Source of the DNA: Aquatica leii
Lineage: Eukaryota > Arthropoda > Insecta > Coleoptera > Lampyridae
Reading direction: 5' to 3'
NCBI GenBank assembly: GCA_035610365.1
Contig: CM069432.1
Span: forward strand, 176,313,027 to 176,377,026
Length of the DNA: 64,000 nucleotides
Below the pieces are notes generated by a model that searched no databases, was not told the DNA's origin, and saw nothing but the letters and a program-made list of their open reading frames with translations. Of this stretch, positions 42,961 through 54,450 are shown piece by piece (position 1 is the first letter of the stretch; each line of letters begins with the position of its first letter). A program made the translations under genes and the position numbers.

Positions 42961-43781
42961 GGTAATCTTATGTAGATCAGTCAAAATACGTACATACCTG
43001 AGTAAATCAATACATGCAAAAATAAAGCTAAATGTGCAAAACAGTTCTTAATTATTCTAATTACTAGAACATAGTTAACTTTTAATTGCACAACAGCATT
43101 TCGCTGACTTATTCTTGGCAACTCAACCAAAAATATAAAACGTTAATTTTTTTTAGGCTAAGATAACGTCTCATTATTGCGTCAGCCATCACAAAGTGGT
43201 AAAAAAACTGTTTTAATCAAATTAGTCAGTGGGTTGACGGTTCACGCATGCTAATTTTAGACAGCACACAGCAGTAATCAGATTTCACATACCATTATAA
43301 ATTTTGACAAAAAGAATGTATGTAAAATATGTTAATGGTTATGTATATAAACAAACTTAAGAATCCTGAATAATACATAATAACAAATATATTATTGTGA
43401 AAGTTCTTCAGAATTCCAATAAATTTTTGACTCTTAGATTTAAACGGGCGGCTAATGCTCACGCTACGCCACTGGATCTTAATCTAAAAGAAGAAATTAA
43501 CATTTTACAACAATATGATAGATTGTCAAAAACAAGTTAGCTGAATGCTGCTACGCAATTAAAAATTAGAATAATTAAATGTTATTATTTTAGTTAAATA
43601 ATAGTGATTATTGACTATTATATTATTATTATGAAGGTGTTTAACACACCAGTGGCACCTAAAAGGATTGTCAACAAGTCACTCAATATTAAATACGGTT
43701 TTGCATATTTAGCTTTACTTGTGCAGTGTATTTATTTATTTATTATAAGTACGTATTTTGACTGATTTACATAACATCACC
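42961..43781. mobile_element. MITE-like element with about 85-150 bp inverted repeats
   Basis: The left end GGTAATCTTATGTAGATCAG matches the inverse of the right end (ATAACATCACC at 43771-43781). Inside, TCAGTCAAAATACGTAC and GCATATTTAGCTTTA-type words pair across the element. A weaker inner pair lies at 43050-43095 and 43555-43590. Its middle (about 43430-43475) holds ACGCTACGCCACTGGATC, a hAT-terminus-like word, perhaps a further nested fragment. No transposase. Confidence 0.65.
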
Positions 43782-44091
43782 TTATTCAAATGTCAAATTC
43801 ATATAATGGGACAATCCGGCGTCCAAGGGCTTCTCTTGCAACTCTTAAAGCACTTGCGGAATTTTGTTTTCAGATTTGATGAATAGCGGTCTTAAGGAAA
43901 ACAAGATAATTTTCTTATAATGTAGCAAAACAACTTAAAAAAAACATAACTGTAGAAATCTTCATTTGGGTAACGCGTCCAAAGTGTTATTTCTGAAGTT
44001 TGGTGCCAACTATGATACGTATTTTTGTGAAACTGCCCGCATTTGTTGATGTTCGATTGCCGCAAGATGTCCTAATTGTTGTAGTTAATGT

Positions 44092-44904
44092 TGTACACAT
44101 GTGAGAAACTTACACTAAAAGGTTAGAGTGGAGTTGTCCTTAACTCCAAACGACATGAAACTTGTGCACAATAATAATTAAAATTAACATGAATAATTGT
44201 TAAACTATTTCTAACAAGTCAAATAAATTAAAATAATTGTAAATGAACAAATTCTACTAAAAGACAAATTTTCCTTCATACGGGAATTTGTTATTTTTAC
44301 ACAGATAATTTTTCTCAGTTGCAGCATTTTTCTTTTTGTTCTATAAGTGATAACCTGGATCATCAATCTTATGCAATATGGGGTCATCTAGAAAAAATAC
44401 TGGTTGATTTTGCTTCACAAAAACCGAATATTTTAAAAATTCATTTGTTTTCTGATGGGCCTACGTCCCAATATAGAAATAGGCATAACTGCTATTTTTT
44501 AATAACAAGAATACCGCTTTTTTTTAGGAACCTTTTTGTTCAACTTCATACGTGAATTTTAAATGTCGATTGTTACTATTAAAAGTGTTGAGGGTGTTAT
44601 GAATTTCTGTTTCGGGTATACAGGCAACAATAGATAGGTCTATTAAATCCGCGGTATTTTTCGTTCTTATCTTCTTTGATTACCTTGACATTGCAAATAG
44701 AATTTTTGATTATACATGTCGTGTCAATTGTTTGTCATTCACAGTTAACTGTTCATTTACACTATTTTAATTATTTGACTTTTTTTAGAAATATTTTAAC
44801 AATTATTCATGTTAATTTATATTGTGTAATTAGTTTTCATGGTGTTTGGAGTTAAGGACTATTCCACTCCAACCTTTTTATGTAAGTTTCTACGTTGTTT
44901 GTAC
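44092..44904 (+). mobile_element. DNA element with about 120-bp inverted repeats and a transposon-like ORF scrap
   Basis: Arms 44092-44214 and 44786-44904 pair with scattered mismatches; both contain CCTTAACTCCAAAC and TAACATGAATAATTGTTAAA in opposite orientation. Between them, 44319-44555 on the plus strand encodes a fragment with AIWGHLEKILVDF and KIHLFSDGPTSQYRNRHNCYF. I have seen the SDGP-x-x-QYRN pattern in repetitive, transposon-associated arthropod proteins but cannot name the superfamily. Probably a deletion derivative of an autonomous DNA transposon. The ORF lacks any start or end of a known domain. Confidence 0.6.
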
Positions 44905-44968
44905 CTAAAATGTATTATTTGTTATGTAATAAGAAATGTGTAGCTTACTCACAATATATTTCAGTAGC

Positions 44969-45003
44969 CTGAATAAGTGCACGCTTGATTGCACGAAACG
45001 TCG
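44969..45003 (+). ncRNA. Hammerhead-like remnant (Penelope-type)
   Basis: CTGAATAA, then GTGCA...TGCAC able to pair as stem II, then GAAACGTC. This is the order of a hammerhead core (CUGANGA, stem II, GAAA) but the first box is off consensus. It resembles the one at 51922-51956. Confidence 0.35.
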
Positions 45004-45059
45004 CCATAAAAAAAAAATTTTGCCCCTCCTAGTGAAGAATATTCTACAACCTATTCATT

Positions 45060-45699
45060 AATTCAATATTAAAGGAAGACGTAACAACAGTACTTGAGTT
45101 CTGTTTTAAGTTAAGTTTGAAGCATTTTTTATAAATAAAAAGGAACATTTTTTCAGTTTTAAATAAACGTTTTTCTCAATTAAAATAGTTGTAGTTTTTT
45201 TTCGTCTACGCTAACTGTTTATTATCATTTCAAACAACAAAATCATCATTTCGGAAACCAATACATTTTCGCATTTTTTTGGTATTTATTTAACAAACCA
45301 CTAAGCAAATTTCTGTTACGATCTATATAAAATCTTGTGACATAAACAACTAATTGACGCTAATTAAATCATTGAAACTTATTTTATATGCAACACATTA
45401 TTGTGCAAATCTACCTATTAGTAATTCATTGACTACTAAATACCATTTAAGTTGCGTTACCGAAATGACGAATAAATATTTGTTAGTCTCTAAATTTTGA
45501 TACAGTTCTTCAGGCTTACCAGTTTAAGCGTGGCTGTATCGAAGAACTTGTTTATAAGACATTATACATCTATTATTTAACAGTGGATTTTAGAAAAAGC
45601 TGTTTTTATTTTTTTAAATTTTGTCATATAGAATTGTCCCATTATATGAAGTTGATACTTAAAAAGTACTGTAGTTACGTCCTCCTTTAATATTGAATT
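45060..45699. mobile_element. MITE with 35-bp near-perfect terminal repeats
   Basis: AATTCAATATTAAAGGAAGA... at 45060-45094 is matched by the inverse at 45665-45699 with about two differences in 35. The flanks read TTAA on the left and TTAT on the right, hinting at a TTAA-type target. About 640 bp, no ORF. Confidence 0.75.
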
Positions 45700-45740
45700 A
45701 TTTTGTATCAGTTTATGTAATCACATATTTTTAATTTTGT

Positions 45741-46430
45741 TAGCAACTTCCAATGTGGTTCAAGAGTCTGATCTAGGACCTCTTTTATTTATTATTTACA
45801 TCCACGACTTAATTTAACATATTAATGGTAAAATTCTATTATTTGCCGACTCATTTATTTTTTATTATTTAAAATAATTAACACTAATAACAACAATAAG
45901 ATCAACGTAAATAAATGTAAGACAACAACAATTTTTAACAAGTTTAATAAAATAAATTTTGTTTATGCAATTGAGGGATTTTCAATAGAAAAAGTTTCGA
46001 AATAGTTTGATTTATTTGTAAACCTTGATTGTAAGTTATAGTTTAAGTATGAGGTCTATTCCATTTTTACGTCTAAAACAGCGAGATTTATTGTTCGATC
46101 GTGTAATGATTTCAATCTGATTCAGTTTTAATAACGTTTCATTTCACATATTGACATACATATGTTTGAAGCGTACCTGAATACAACTCTATTATTTGGA
46201 ATCGACCGTATTATGCGTCTTAAAAAACTGAATTCAAAGCTGTTCAACACAGATTTTTAAAATACTTTATTATAAAACTCACAATAATTGGCCAATACAG
46301 AACTATCTACATTATAAGCTTCTGTATAAATTTTATTTTAACTTGTTAGGTACACGTAGAAAACTTGATTTGCATAACGATCTTGTACAAATTAATTAAC
46401 AATTATTGGGATTTTTATTTATTTTCATTT
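45741..46430 (+). pseudogene. LINE reverse transcriptase fragment
   Basis: Plus-strand pieces match the C-terminal half of a Jockey/CR1-like reverse transcriptase: ESDLGPLLFIIYIHDL (about 45763), KILLFADSF at the YADD-box position (about 45830), then NKCKTTTIFNKFNK, EGFSIEKVSK, FIVRSCNDF and NTTLLFGIDRIMRLKKLNS. The second Asp of the FADD box reads Ser. Many stops and frame changes are present, so it is a dead copy. Neither endonuclease nor 3' tail was identified. It directly follows the MITE at 45060-45699. Confidence 0.75.
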
Positions 46431-47301
46431 ATTTATGCTGTAACCCTAACCTTAATACATTCTTTATCATTTTTGCGTACACGACCAAATACCTAAATCG
46501 GCAATTTTTAAATATGTGTAAATTGTAGCTTGATTGTGTTGTTTTTTGTGATTTTTTTAAAAATATTTTTTTTTGTTTTGCATATGCTTAATTTCCTATC
46601 TGAGTTGTAAACAAAAAGTTTATTATAAGATTTACAAGTATTACGTTTTTTTAGGTAAGACTAGAGCTTAAATCATTTTGTTACAATACAATTGTTCTTA
46701 TGTACTTATTGAACAATAAAATATTGTTATACACTTAAATAATTCCTAAAATATGTAAAATCTAAATTTAAAAGTGAGTTTTAGCTTGGAAGTAAAAAAA
46801 GAATTACTTTTTTGTATGAAAACTGAAATAGTATATTGTATAACGAGTAAGGAATGGTTGTTATTACCAAAGAGGATAAAAGTTTTTAGTCGTGCTGAAG
46901 GCGAGGCTACAATTTATATTAGTTTGCAATGCACAATCCTTACGAGTTATACAGTATACTTTTTTTACAACTATATATTTAATATTAATCAAAAACAAAT
47001 AGAAATTAAACTATTTACAAGAAAAAATAACGCTGAAAATAAATAACTTGAATTAAAAAATTTGCAATTTTAGTTAACCTAAAATTATTTACTACTCTCA
47101 TTTTTTTAATACATTAATTCCATGCAAAACTTAAAATAAATGAGCTGGATCAGTTTGAAAAGAATTAATTATTTACAAGATTTGGCTTTTGCAAGCAGTA
47201 AAAAATAATCTATTTATGCCAAAGCCTAAATGGTTAACAATGTGATCAAGTCTTTATGACTAATACGATGTTGGTATGTAACAAAAATTTTTTGTTCTTG
47301 G
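46431..47301. other. AT-rich, nothing recognised
   Basis: A 90-codon chance frame (46774-47046) has no family motif and biased composition; I do not call it a gene. Confidence 0.4.
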
Positions 47302-47487
47302 CAGAAGGAAAAATTTGAGAGATTTTGCCTGTCGAGTTGAATATAGGTTTAATACTAATCTTACACAGAAGTTTTTCTATTTGATCTGTAACCTTATAAA
47401 TATAAGGTAAAAATGCCAATTTTGGAATGGTATTAAACTTATAATCAACTCAACAGGCAAAATCTTTCAGATTTTTTCTTCACCTAC
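47302..47487. repeat. Hairpin with about 55-bp arms
   Basis: The arm containing GAGAGATTTTGCCTGTCGAG (about 47322-47341) pairs with the inverse arm containing CTCAACAGGCAAAATCTTTC (about 47451-47470). The pairing extends through GGTTTAATACTAAT / GGTATTAAACTT. The loop is about 75 bases. Confidence 0.75.
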
Positions 47488-48410
47488 AATCAAATTTTCT
47501 ACACTTTCATTTAAGGTGTATACCAAACACACATTTCAGAACATCAGATTTGTATTAAAAAAACTTATTTTTAAATCTGCGGTTGCTGAACATCATTTTA
47601 CTACAACTGACAAGATAGATTTTCATAACGTTTTGGTTATTGCAAAATTTTTGTTGTTCTTCAATAGAAACATTCAAGCGATCATATAAATCATTAAACA
47701 CCCCAATAGTTTTAATCGTATTAATCATAATTTTCAGCTATCTCCTTTTTGGTTACCGAAAGAATAATTTTTTTTAAGTCAATTCTATGGAATTTACAAT
47801 CTGGTTAAGTTCACAAATTGATTATTTAACTCTGTAGAGGTTCTTCGTTAAATTTTTTTTTGCTTTAATACGTTTATCGTTTTTTTAGAGTCTAGAATCT
47901 AGATTGGTTTATTCTTTAAAGATTTTCAGTTAGATTTCGGTTCGATCTTTTTCTCAAACTCTGATGAAGCGCTTTACAAAAGTTGGCAGCTTCGGTTACA
48001 ACAATGACACGGTTTAAGCTCAAAAGACGTTTTTATCTTAGGATATTAAGCATGTTTGAATAAACCTCTTGGTATCTTGCAACTATCGCTGTATGCCAAA
48101 AGAAAATTCGTATTTTTTAAATTCCTATGCAGTTCAAAAAATTGATCGATGGTAACAAATTCTAACTTCTTTAAGTTAATTTGAGCATATTGTTATTCAA
48201 ACTTAAGTAATTTTGTTATTTGATAGCTTCAATTACTTAACCTGTGAAACATGCAAATTTCAGTAATTGTTATAGAATTTGTATACATTTGATTAGAGAT
48301 TCTGTAAGAGTACGTTTGTGATCATTTTTATTATTTAACTTAATTACAATTTCATAGAATTTTTTATGTGATTTGCCGATAACGAGTGCTTTTGCTCTAA
48401 GTCACGTAAG
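47488..48410. other. AT-rich, possibly decayed hAT interior
   Basis: No clear protein match. It lies inside a hAT-like terminus oriented leftward at 48411-48426, so it may be a decayed hAT body. Confidence 0.3.
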
Positions 48411-48746
48411 CATTGCACGCCACTGAGTAGGCGGAATGACCTCCGGGCTCAAGACCGCAAGCATTTAAGTGTTTACTTATCTTATTTTTTAACTTTCATA
48501 AAATTGTATTATGTGTGTTTCATTATTGACTACAATAACCATATCATTTATGATTCCGTTTCAATATTATGTACGTGGGCACACATAAAGATGAGCCTCC
48601 GGTAGATTTGCAGGTTTTCATATTTCAATTCTCAATTTAAACGCAGGACATTTAAGCTCTGATAATTTGATTTAAACGAGATACCTTCCTTATTCATTTT
48701 TCCGGAGGGTCATTGACCAAATGACCTAATAGAGAAGCCGCCACTG
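48411..48746. mobile_element. hAT-type termini / short non-autonomous hAT element
   Basis: At 48415-48426, ACGCCACTGAG is a leftward hAT end (CAGTGGCGT on the minus strand). At 48737-48746, GCCGCCACTG is a right end (CAGTGGCGGC on the minus strand). Near-terminal blocks AATGACCTCCGG (48436) and, inversely, AATGACCCTCCGG (48704-48716) pair, so 48427-48746 may be one MITE of about 320 bp. Confidence 0.5.
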
Positions 48747-49194
48747 AATTTAATAATCTCTATGCTACGTTAGTGAAGTATTGCAATAAGTGAACCAACA
48801 CACTAAACTATTAAGTTTGCAGTTTTATTTGTAACTTTGTAGAGAATTTGCAATGAATTTACCTTGTTTACTGGATATAAAAATTATATACTTGCCGCAT
48901 TTTTAAACTACAATAGGATTCAATAGGATGTTGCTGTTTTTTTTCTCTTATAGGAAAAAAATTAAACTCTAAATCATTCTGTACGGCAACAAATTGTTAA
49001 GATGATATAATAAACAAGTTATTAGGTTACCTTAGAGTTTGTTTTTTTAAAATAAAAAATTAGCACATTGTTTATCTATGATTACCACCTATATTCAAAA
49101 ACGGAGACAAATTTCCGAAAGCTCAGAAAAATGTGTTTTGAGTTATCATATTTGAGTTATTGCTGTTGTTATAAGATATTGTTGTGACAATAAC
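48747..49194. other. AT-rich, left edge of hAT remnant not found
   Basis: No terminal repeat matching the right end at 51042-51068 was seen here. Confidence 0.4.
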
Positions 49195-51068
49195 GACCAA
49201 ACGGTGCACCAATCTGATGCGCGGATTACAACTAAAGAAGAGCTACAACAATTAACAACCTTTGATGAAACCAACATTGACATAAATCTGAGCAAGTTAA
49301 ACTCTATTCACGATGATCCAGGTCATTGGACAAAGGTTCTAAGTAGAAATACTATACAAATTTTAGTTGAAAATGGCCAAAAACAAATTACACGATTTGT
49401 CGTAGTAGACACGAAAAAAAAGATCTTACTTTAGTAATTATCAAAAATGGACAAAACTATGTCAAACATTAAAAAATAAAACTACAATTAATAAGTGCCA
49501 ATCAAAAACTTCTTGTAATCAAAAAACAAAGATGGTATAATTTAATTAAAATAATAATATATGTTATTAAACTTTAACTCGGAACGATTTAGCATTTCGA
49601 GGCCAAGACAGTATGTTATTTTAAAATAATAACGGAAAGTTTTTGAAGTGTATTGAGATGGTAAGTTAATTTAATCCTATAATGAGTGATCATATTCAAG
49701 ATGCTACTTCACAAGCTAAAAAATTCTAAAGAATTAGAAATACGCGTACATTTTTTAGCGGTTTGTCTTCTTTTGATACAACTGGCATTGGTTTGAGTTC
49801 TTTTATAATAGAAGATTAAAAAAAATTGCTTTAGATATAAATAATATAAAAAGACAGATAGATAGAAGATAAAATATCAAAATTTATGTTTATATGTTCA
49901 GTTCACATCTGGTATGCAGTTTTAGTGCAAGTCAATTTTGTTAGTACAATTTTACAATCAAAAACTATCAATATACAATTGGCACTGGAAATTTTACAAC
50001 AATTAAAACAAATTTTGATGTAGAACCCAATTTTTAAACAGCCACTTCTTTACGGCGTTGACAAAAAACTAAACAGTTCGATTACGAACATAATGACGAA
50101 CCAATTTCAGATCCTACAACATTACACAAAATTAACTTTTTTTTACTGCATTTTTGATCAAGCATTAATTTCAGTCGATGAAAGATTTTTCTTGTTAGAA
50201 AATCACATAGACGTTTTTCAATTTCTATACTATTTAGACAAAACTCTTGAAAAATCGAAACTAAGACTTTTGTGCAAAAAGTTGCAGGAAAAACTCAGAT
50301 TTAACGATAATTTAGATATAGATGGAGACCATTTATACGACGAAAATCTACAAAACCAGCCTATGTTAAAAGATTTAAAAAATGATATATTTAAAATTTT
50401 ACAGTTTATATTTTACAATGATTTAATTGCGGTTTATCCAAACTTAGCAGTTTCTATTCGCATTCTACTCACTTTACCAGTATCTGTTGCCACTGCAGAA
50501 AGATCTTTCTTCAAATTAAAGTTAATAAAAAATTATTTAAGGTCGACCATGAGTCAAGAAGGGTTATCAAATTTATCTATCATGTCAATAAAATCATTTA
50601 TATTAGAAGAAATAGATATTCCTTATATCATAAAAAAAAATTGCCGACATGAAGGCTTGAAAAGTAGATTTTTTTATGAATTGCCGATTTTTTAATTTGT
50701 GAAAATAGATTTTATTTTGTTTTGTAACATTAGGTAGGTTTACCAGACAGTTCTGACAGAAAGAATTTATTATTTATTTTTGTTTGTTAGAAATAGCTTG
50801 TAAAAGAGAATTTGTTTTAATTACATGATGGATTTTTTTTTGTTATACCATTCCATTTACATATCTATTAACATATCTTGTATAGTGTATTTGATTTGTA
50901 TATTCTGCAATTTTTATGTTTCTTGTATAATTGTCTTCTGAATAGGTATTTGTTTGTTTTTACCTTACTTTTTATTTAACAATACCAAACAATTTTTTTA
51001 ACTATAATTTTCATAGGCGCTGAAAAAATTTTTGGACACAAGCGCCACTAAGTATTGGCGCGGCACTG
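49195..51068 (+). pseudogene. hAT transposase remnant (ZMYM1/TTF type)
   Basis: Plus-strand pieces: 49204-49434 carries the N-terminal block SIHDDPGHWTKVLSRNTIQI typical of ZMYM1-like hAT proteins, followed by a short zinc-finger-side piece to about 49540. After a gap lacking the first catalytic part, 49900-50695 covers the C-terminal half, with LSIRILLTLPVSVATAERSF-type (50450-50510) and KNYLRSTMSQEGLSNLSIMS, the hAT dimerisation (hATC) domain. Stops and frame changes interrupt the middle. The right end is GCGCCACTAAGTATTGGCGC then GGCACTG (51042-51068), a good hAT terminus (CAGTGCC on the minus strand). The left end is lost. Confidence 0.8.
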
Positions 51069-51514
51069 ACCTAAAATAATTTTTAACTTGCTGTTATTAT
51101 TGTTAGTTTAATAATTACCTGTAATGCGTTCTCTGCAGTTAATCCATCCGTAATTAAATTTGTTTAATTAATTTAAGCATTCAAAAGTGATTTCTACGCA
51201 CGTGACTAACGTTATTTGTTATAAGCCTTTGGTGACAGTTCTTCTAAAGGTCATTACAAGCGACCCGTAGGAAGCTGTTTAATTACCGCCATATTTATTT
51301 TATTCTGTTAATCTGACAATAAACTCATATTTGAACCTGGCGTAATTCAATTCTCCGACTTGACGCTACCTATAACGGTGCAGTAAACTGCAAAATAAAA
51401 AGGCATCAACCGTAGTGGTTTACAATTTTTAGAAACATAATTTCTTCGTAACATTTTAAAAGCAAACAACTGATAAATTACTGACGTTTCTTACCCACCA
51501 AAAAAAAAACGAAA
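51069..51514. other. Spacer, nothing recognised
   Basis: No motif seen between the hAT right end and the Penelope-like C-terminus. Confidence 0.4.
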
Positions 51515-51842
51515 AAAGACGGGACGTTCTATTAAAGTTAGAGTAAAAGAATATATGGCTGACTGCAAACACCGCAGAGTTACTAAATCAGCAGTGACAG
51601 AACACGTGTGAAACCAAGGACACACGCTGAACTTTGACCAAACTAAAGTGTTGGCTAGAACACCTTTCTACTTTCCCAGACTAATCCGCGAAGCTAAATG
51701 AATGAACCGAGAAGACGGTTTAAGACTCAGCAAATCTTGGCTACCAGTATTATATTCTCTAAGACAAAGATCGACCTTCTTGAAAAAGACACAAACACTT
51801 ACTTCGAGTAATAACGAAGTCAGTCAAGCGGTAACGGAAAGA
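51515..51842 (+). pseudogene. Penelope-like element, C-terminal (GIY-YIG region) fragment
   Basis: Plus-strand reading TGRSIKVRVKEYMADC, KSAVTEHV, GHTLNFDQTKVLART, PFYFPRLIREAK and REDGLRLSKSWLPVL matches the end of Penelope-like Pol, the GIY-YIG endonuclease and C-terminal tail. Stops occur after TEHV and REAK, so it is dead. The GIY-YIG motifs at the start of the domain are lost upstream. It is followed at the usual distance by the element's terminal repeat-like region with a hammerhead-like core (51922-51956). Confidence 0.85.
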
Positions 51843-51921
51843 TAAGTTTCGTTAATCACGCTAATCGCTATTGGTATAAATATCGTCATTTACACTTTTT
51901 CTTTCAGTGACATTTACCACT

Positions 51922-51956
51922 CTGAAGATGCAAGCTGCAATTTTTTGCGAAACGTC
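51922..51956 (+). ncRNA. Hammerhead-ribozyme-like core in a Penelope-like terminus
   Basis: CTGAAGA (51922-51928), a potential stem II (TGCAA ... TTGCG), then GAAAC and GTC (51949-51956). The CUGANGA and GAAA boxes are both on consensus. Penelope-like terminal repeats are known to carry minimal hammerheads in this position. Stem III is very short or absent, so activity cannot be judged by eye. Confidence 0.5.
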
Positions 51957-52300
51957 AGTTTGTTTGGGTTCACGAACGACAATACGGCAAAGGCCAAGTT
52001 CTACTTTTTGTTTTGGCTCTCAAGAAGAGACTAGGACCAAGCCTAAGTCTGGGTGTTTTACTACGACGCGGTCTAAGCCGAAAGTCGCTTATAATCATAA
52101 ACATAACAACCGCGAAAGTTTAAGATTTTATATTGAATCTAGTTTTTCTCAAATATGTTTACATTTAATTACAAGAAAGTCTCTACTCAATACCAAAATT
52201 TTTAAACATAACCTACAATATTTAATTTACAAACCAAACTTATTTTACTCTATACGTATTGTCGAAACTAATGCAATAACATTCACACAGCTCTAAATAT
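51957..52300 (+). mobile_element. Possible 5' region of a following Penelope-like copy
   Basis: A 129-codon frame (51907-52296) starts in the hammerhead-like region and has an Arg/Thr/Ser-rich start (GSRTTIRQRPSST). Penelope-like copies are often partly tandem, so this could be leader sequence of a second copy. No RT motif follows. Confidence 0.3.
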
Positions 52301-53781
52301 TTTTGTTTTTAAACTTTGTAATTGTGATTCACAGAATATTTGTAGAAGTTTCCAAAATTTATTATCCTGTACGGTAATTTTAGCAATGAAATCTTTTGTA
52401 TCTCGAAACTTCACAGAATGTGTTTAGAGAAAAGTAAAATGTAATTCTATTCGGAAAGTGTACCAAATATTCTGCAGTATAAATGAAGATCACAAATAAA
52501 TTTCTAAAAATTGAATACCATTCTAACAAAATCCCTGTTATTCATTGAAACGTATAATTACTTACTACCAAATCTGCATACGCGTGTAGGAAATAGCGTT
52601 CCCGTATATCTTTAAATCTGTTAAGGCATCTGAAAACAGATTCAAAGTAGGAATACGTTATGTGTTAGAAAGTACGCTATATTTTATAAAGTAGATGGTT
52701 TAGTGTAAGATGGATTATTACGTTTTTTGAGTACACATTAATAGTTAGTAATGAAGATTTGGTTGGAACATTAATTATGTATTTTTCGCGTAAACAAATA
52801 TATTATTATCAAAAATAATAAAACATATTCTTATAAAATTTTAATTTAAAATTGTACATTTTCAACAGACGGGTTTTTCTTTACGTGATATACGTGCAAG
52901 TTGATCGATATAATGCTATTGAAAACGTCGAGTATAAATGAAAAGAAATTCAAGAACAACTAAAGTAACTTAAAGCTTTAACCGTTATCTAATTTATAAT
53001 TCTAAAAAGTTCTTGGTAGAAACACTTTATTATTAGGGATATCTAACACTGTAAATTAAACTAAATACATAGTCACATGTACACTAATTAAATAAATTAA
53101 AATGATTTTTAAAATATATCAGTAGACTAGACAAAAACAAGTAATAATTATTGTCTTGTGGTTTTTAGATATAAATATGTTAATTATTATCTTTCGTCAA
53201 TTTGTTAAATTGGAAATTATTTTTATTAAATAAAAACGTTAATCTAGTAAATCTACAATATATACAAAAAAAATTAAGTTGGCCTGTACTATGTACTTTC
53301 TGTTCAATAGATTCTATCGATTGTATTAATATTTCGATTATAATTCTTTTAATTGTTCAATTAAGCACAGTATGTTAAATTACTTGTTTGATTTGTGAAT
53401 CTCGTCAGAAAAATGTAAATAGTGTATCCAAATATGTTATTACAGATGATCATCATCTATGTGAAAAATGAAGTATACTTTACTCTACTACACGATTTTT
53501 TAAATTGAACAATTTTCCAGATTGTTGAATCTTCCAGAAGATTTAAATGTACAGAATATTTCCATGTATTAAAATTGATAAGCAACTATAGATGGACAAA
53601 AAGATAGTACGTAAAACAAGCTTACTACTTACTACTCAATTACTTTTTGTACTTACTACTCATGTACTCAAATATATGAAATAGTCAAGTACTGCAACAC
53701 TGCGTAATGGGGATATAAGAATTATGATTTGTTATTGCTTGTACATATTGTGCAATAATAAAATTATTATTAATAAGTAGT
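52301..53781. other. AT-rich, nothing recognised
   Basis: A short imperfect TACTTACTACTC repetition occurs near 53620-53670. Otherwise featureless. Confidence 0.4.
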
Positions 53782-54450
53782 GTTTGATGCCAGAGTCATC
53801 TCATAGTGTAGTTTTACTATGTAACAAAAGTATACTGCAAATAGCTATAACAGCGGTAAACACGTTGAAATTGATTTAATACCCGCGAAATTCAAAATCA
53901 GCTTTGAATAATTTTGCGGGATAAAATGTCAACGTAAAAAGACATTGGCGGTAAAGCAATGTCAATGCAATTGTGCAAATGCCACCAGAGTGAACTATTG
54001 GAAGGCAGTTTCGCCCTTTTGGGACTTATCAACAGTAGGAAATACACTCTCATGTAATTCCCACAATTGCATTGACGCCCCTATAGCTTTATATTCAAGT
54101 ATAACGAAGGTAACGATTAATAAACGTTTGATGGCAGAGTCATCTCATAGTGTAATTTTACTATGTAACAAAAGTTTAATGTAAATAGTAATAGCGGCGG
54201 TAAACACGTTGAAATTGATTTAACACCCGTGAATTTCAAAATCAGCTTTGAATAATTTTGCGGGATAAAATCACAACGTAAAAAGACATTAGGGGTAAAA
54301 CAAAGTCAATGCAATTGTGCAAATGCCACCAGAGTGAACTACTGAAAGGCTGTTTTGCCCTTTTGGGGCTCAGCAGCAGTAGGAGATACACTCTCATGTA
54401 ATTCCCACAATTGCATTAACGCCCCTGTAGCTTTATATTCAAGTATAACG
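53782..54450. repeat. Two-unit tandem repeat, period 344 bp
   Basis: Units 53782-54106 and 54126-54450 (325 bp each, about 19-bp spacer) both begin GTTTGATG and end TATTCAAGTATAACG. Each contains two inverted pairs: AATGCAATTGTG / CACAATTGCATT, and CCCGYGAA...TTTTGCGGG. Divergence between units is modest. No ORF. The second unit directly abuts the LINE. Confidence 0.88.

Larger units (their letters stand above)
43798..45650. repeat. Exact 18-bp inverted pair enclosing several elements
   Basis: TTCATATAATGGGACAAT at 43798-43815 and its exact inverse at 45633-45650. They may be the ends of one 1.85-kb DNA element or separate copies of a terminal motif, because the sequence inside the two ends does not otherwise match. 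Confidence 0.5.

Noticed and set aside
46774-47046. 90-codon plus-strand frame
   Set aside because: No motif, AT-driven composition, no promoter or splice context.
47070-51076. ACCTAAAA occurring near 47079 and after the hAT right end (51069) as a target duplication
   Set aside because: No hAT terminal repeat lies next to the left occurrence, so it is coincidence.
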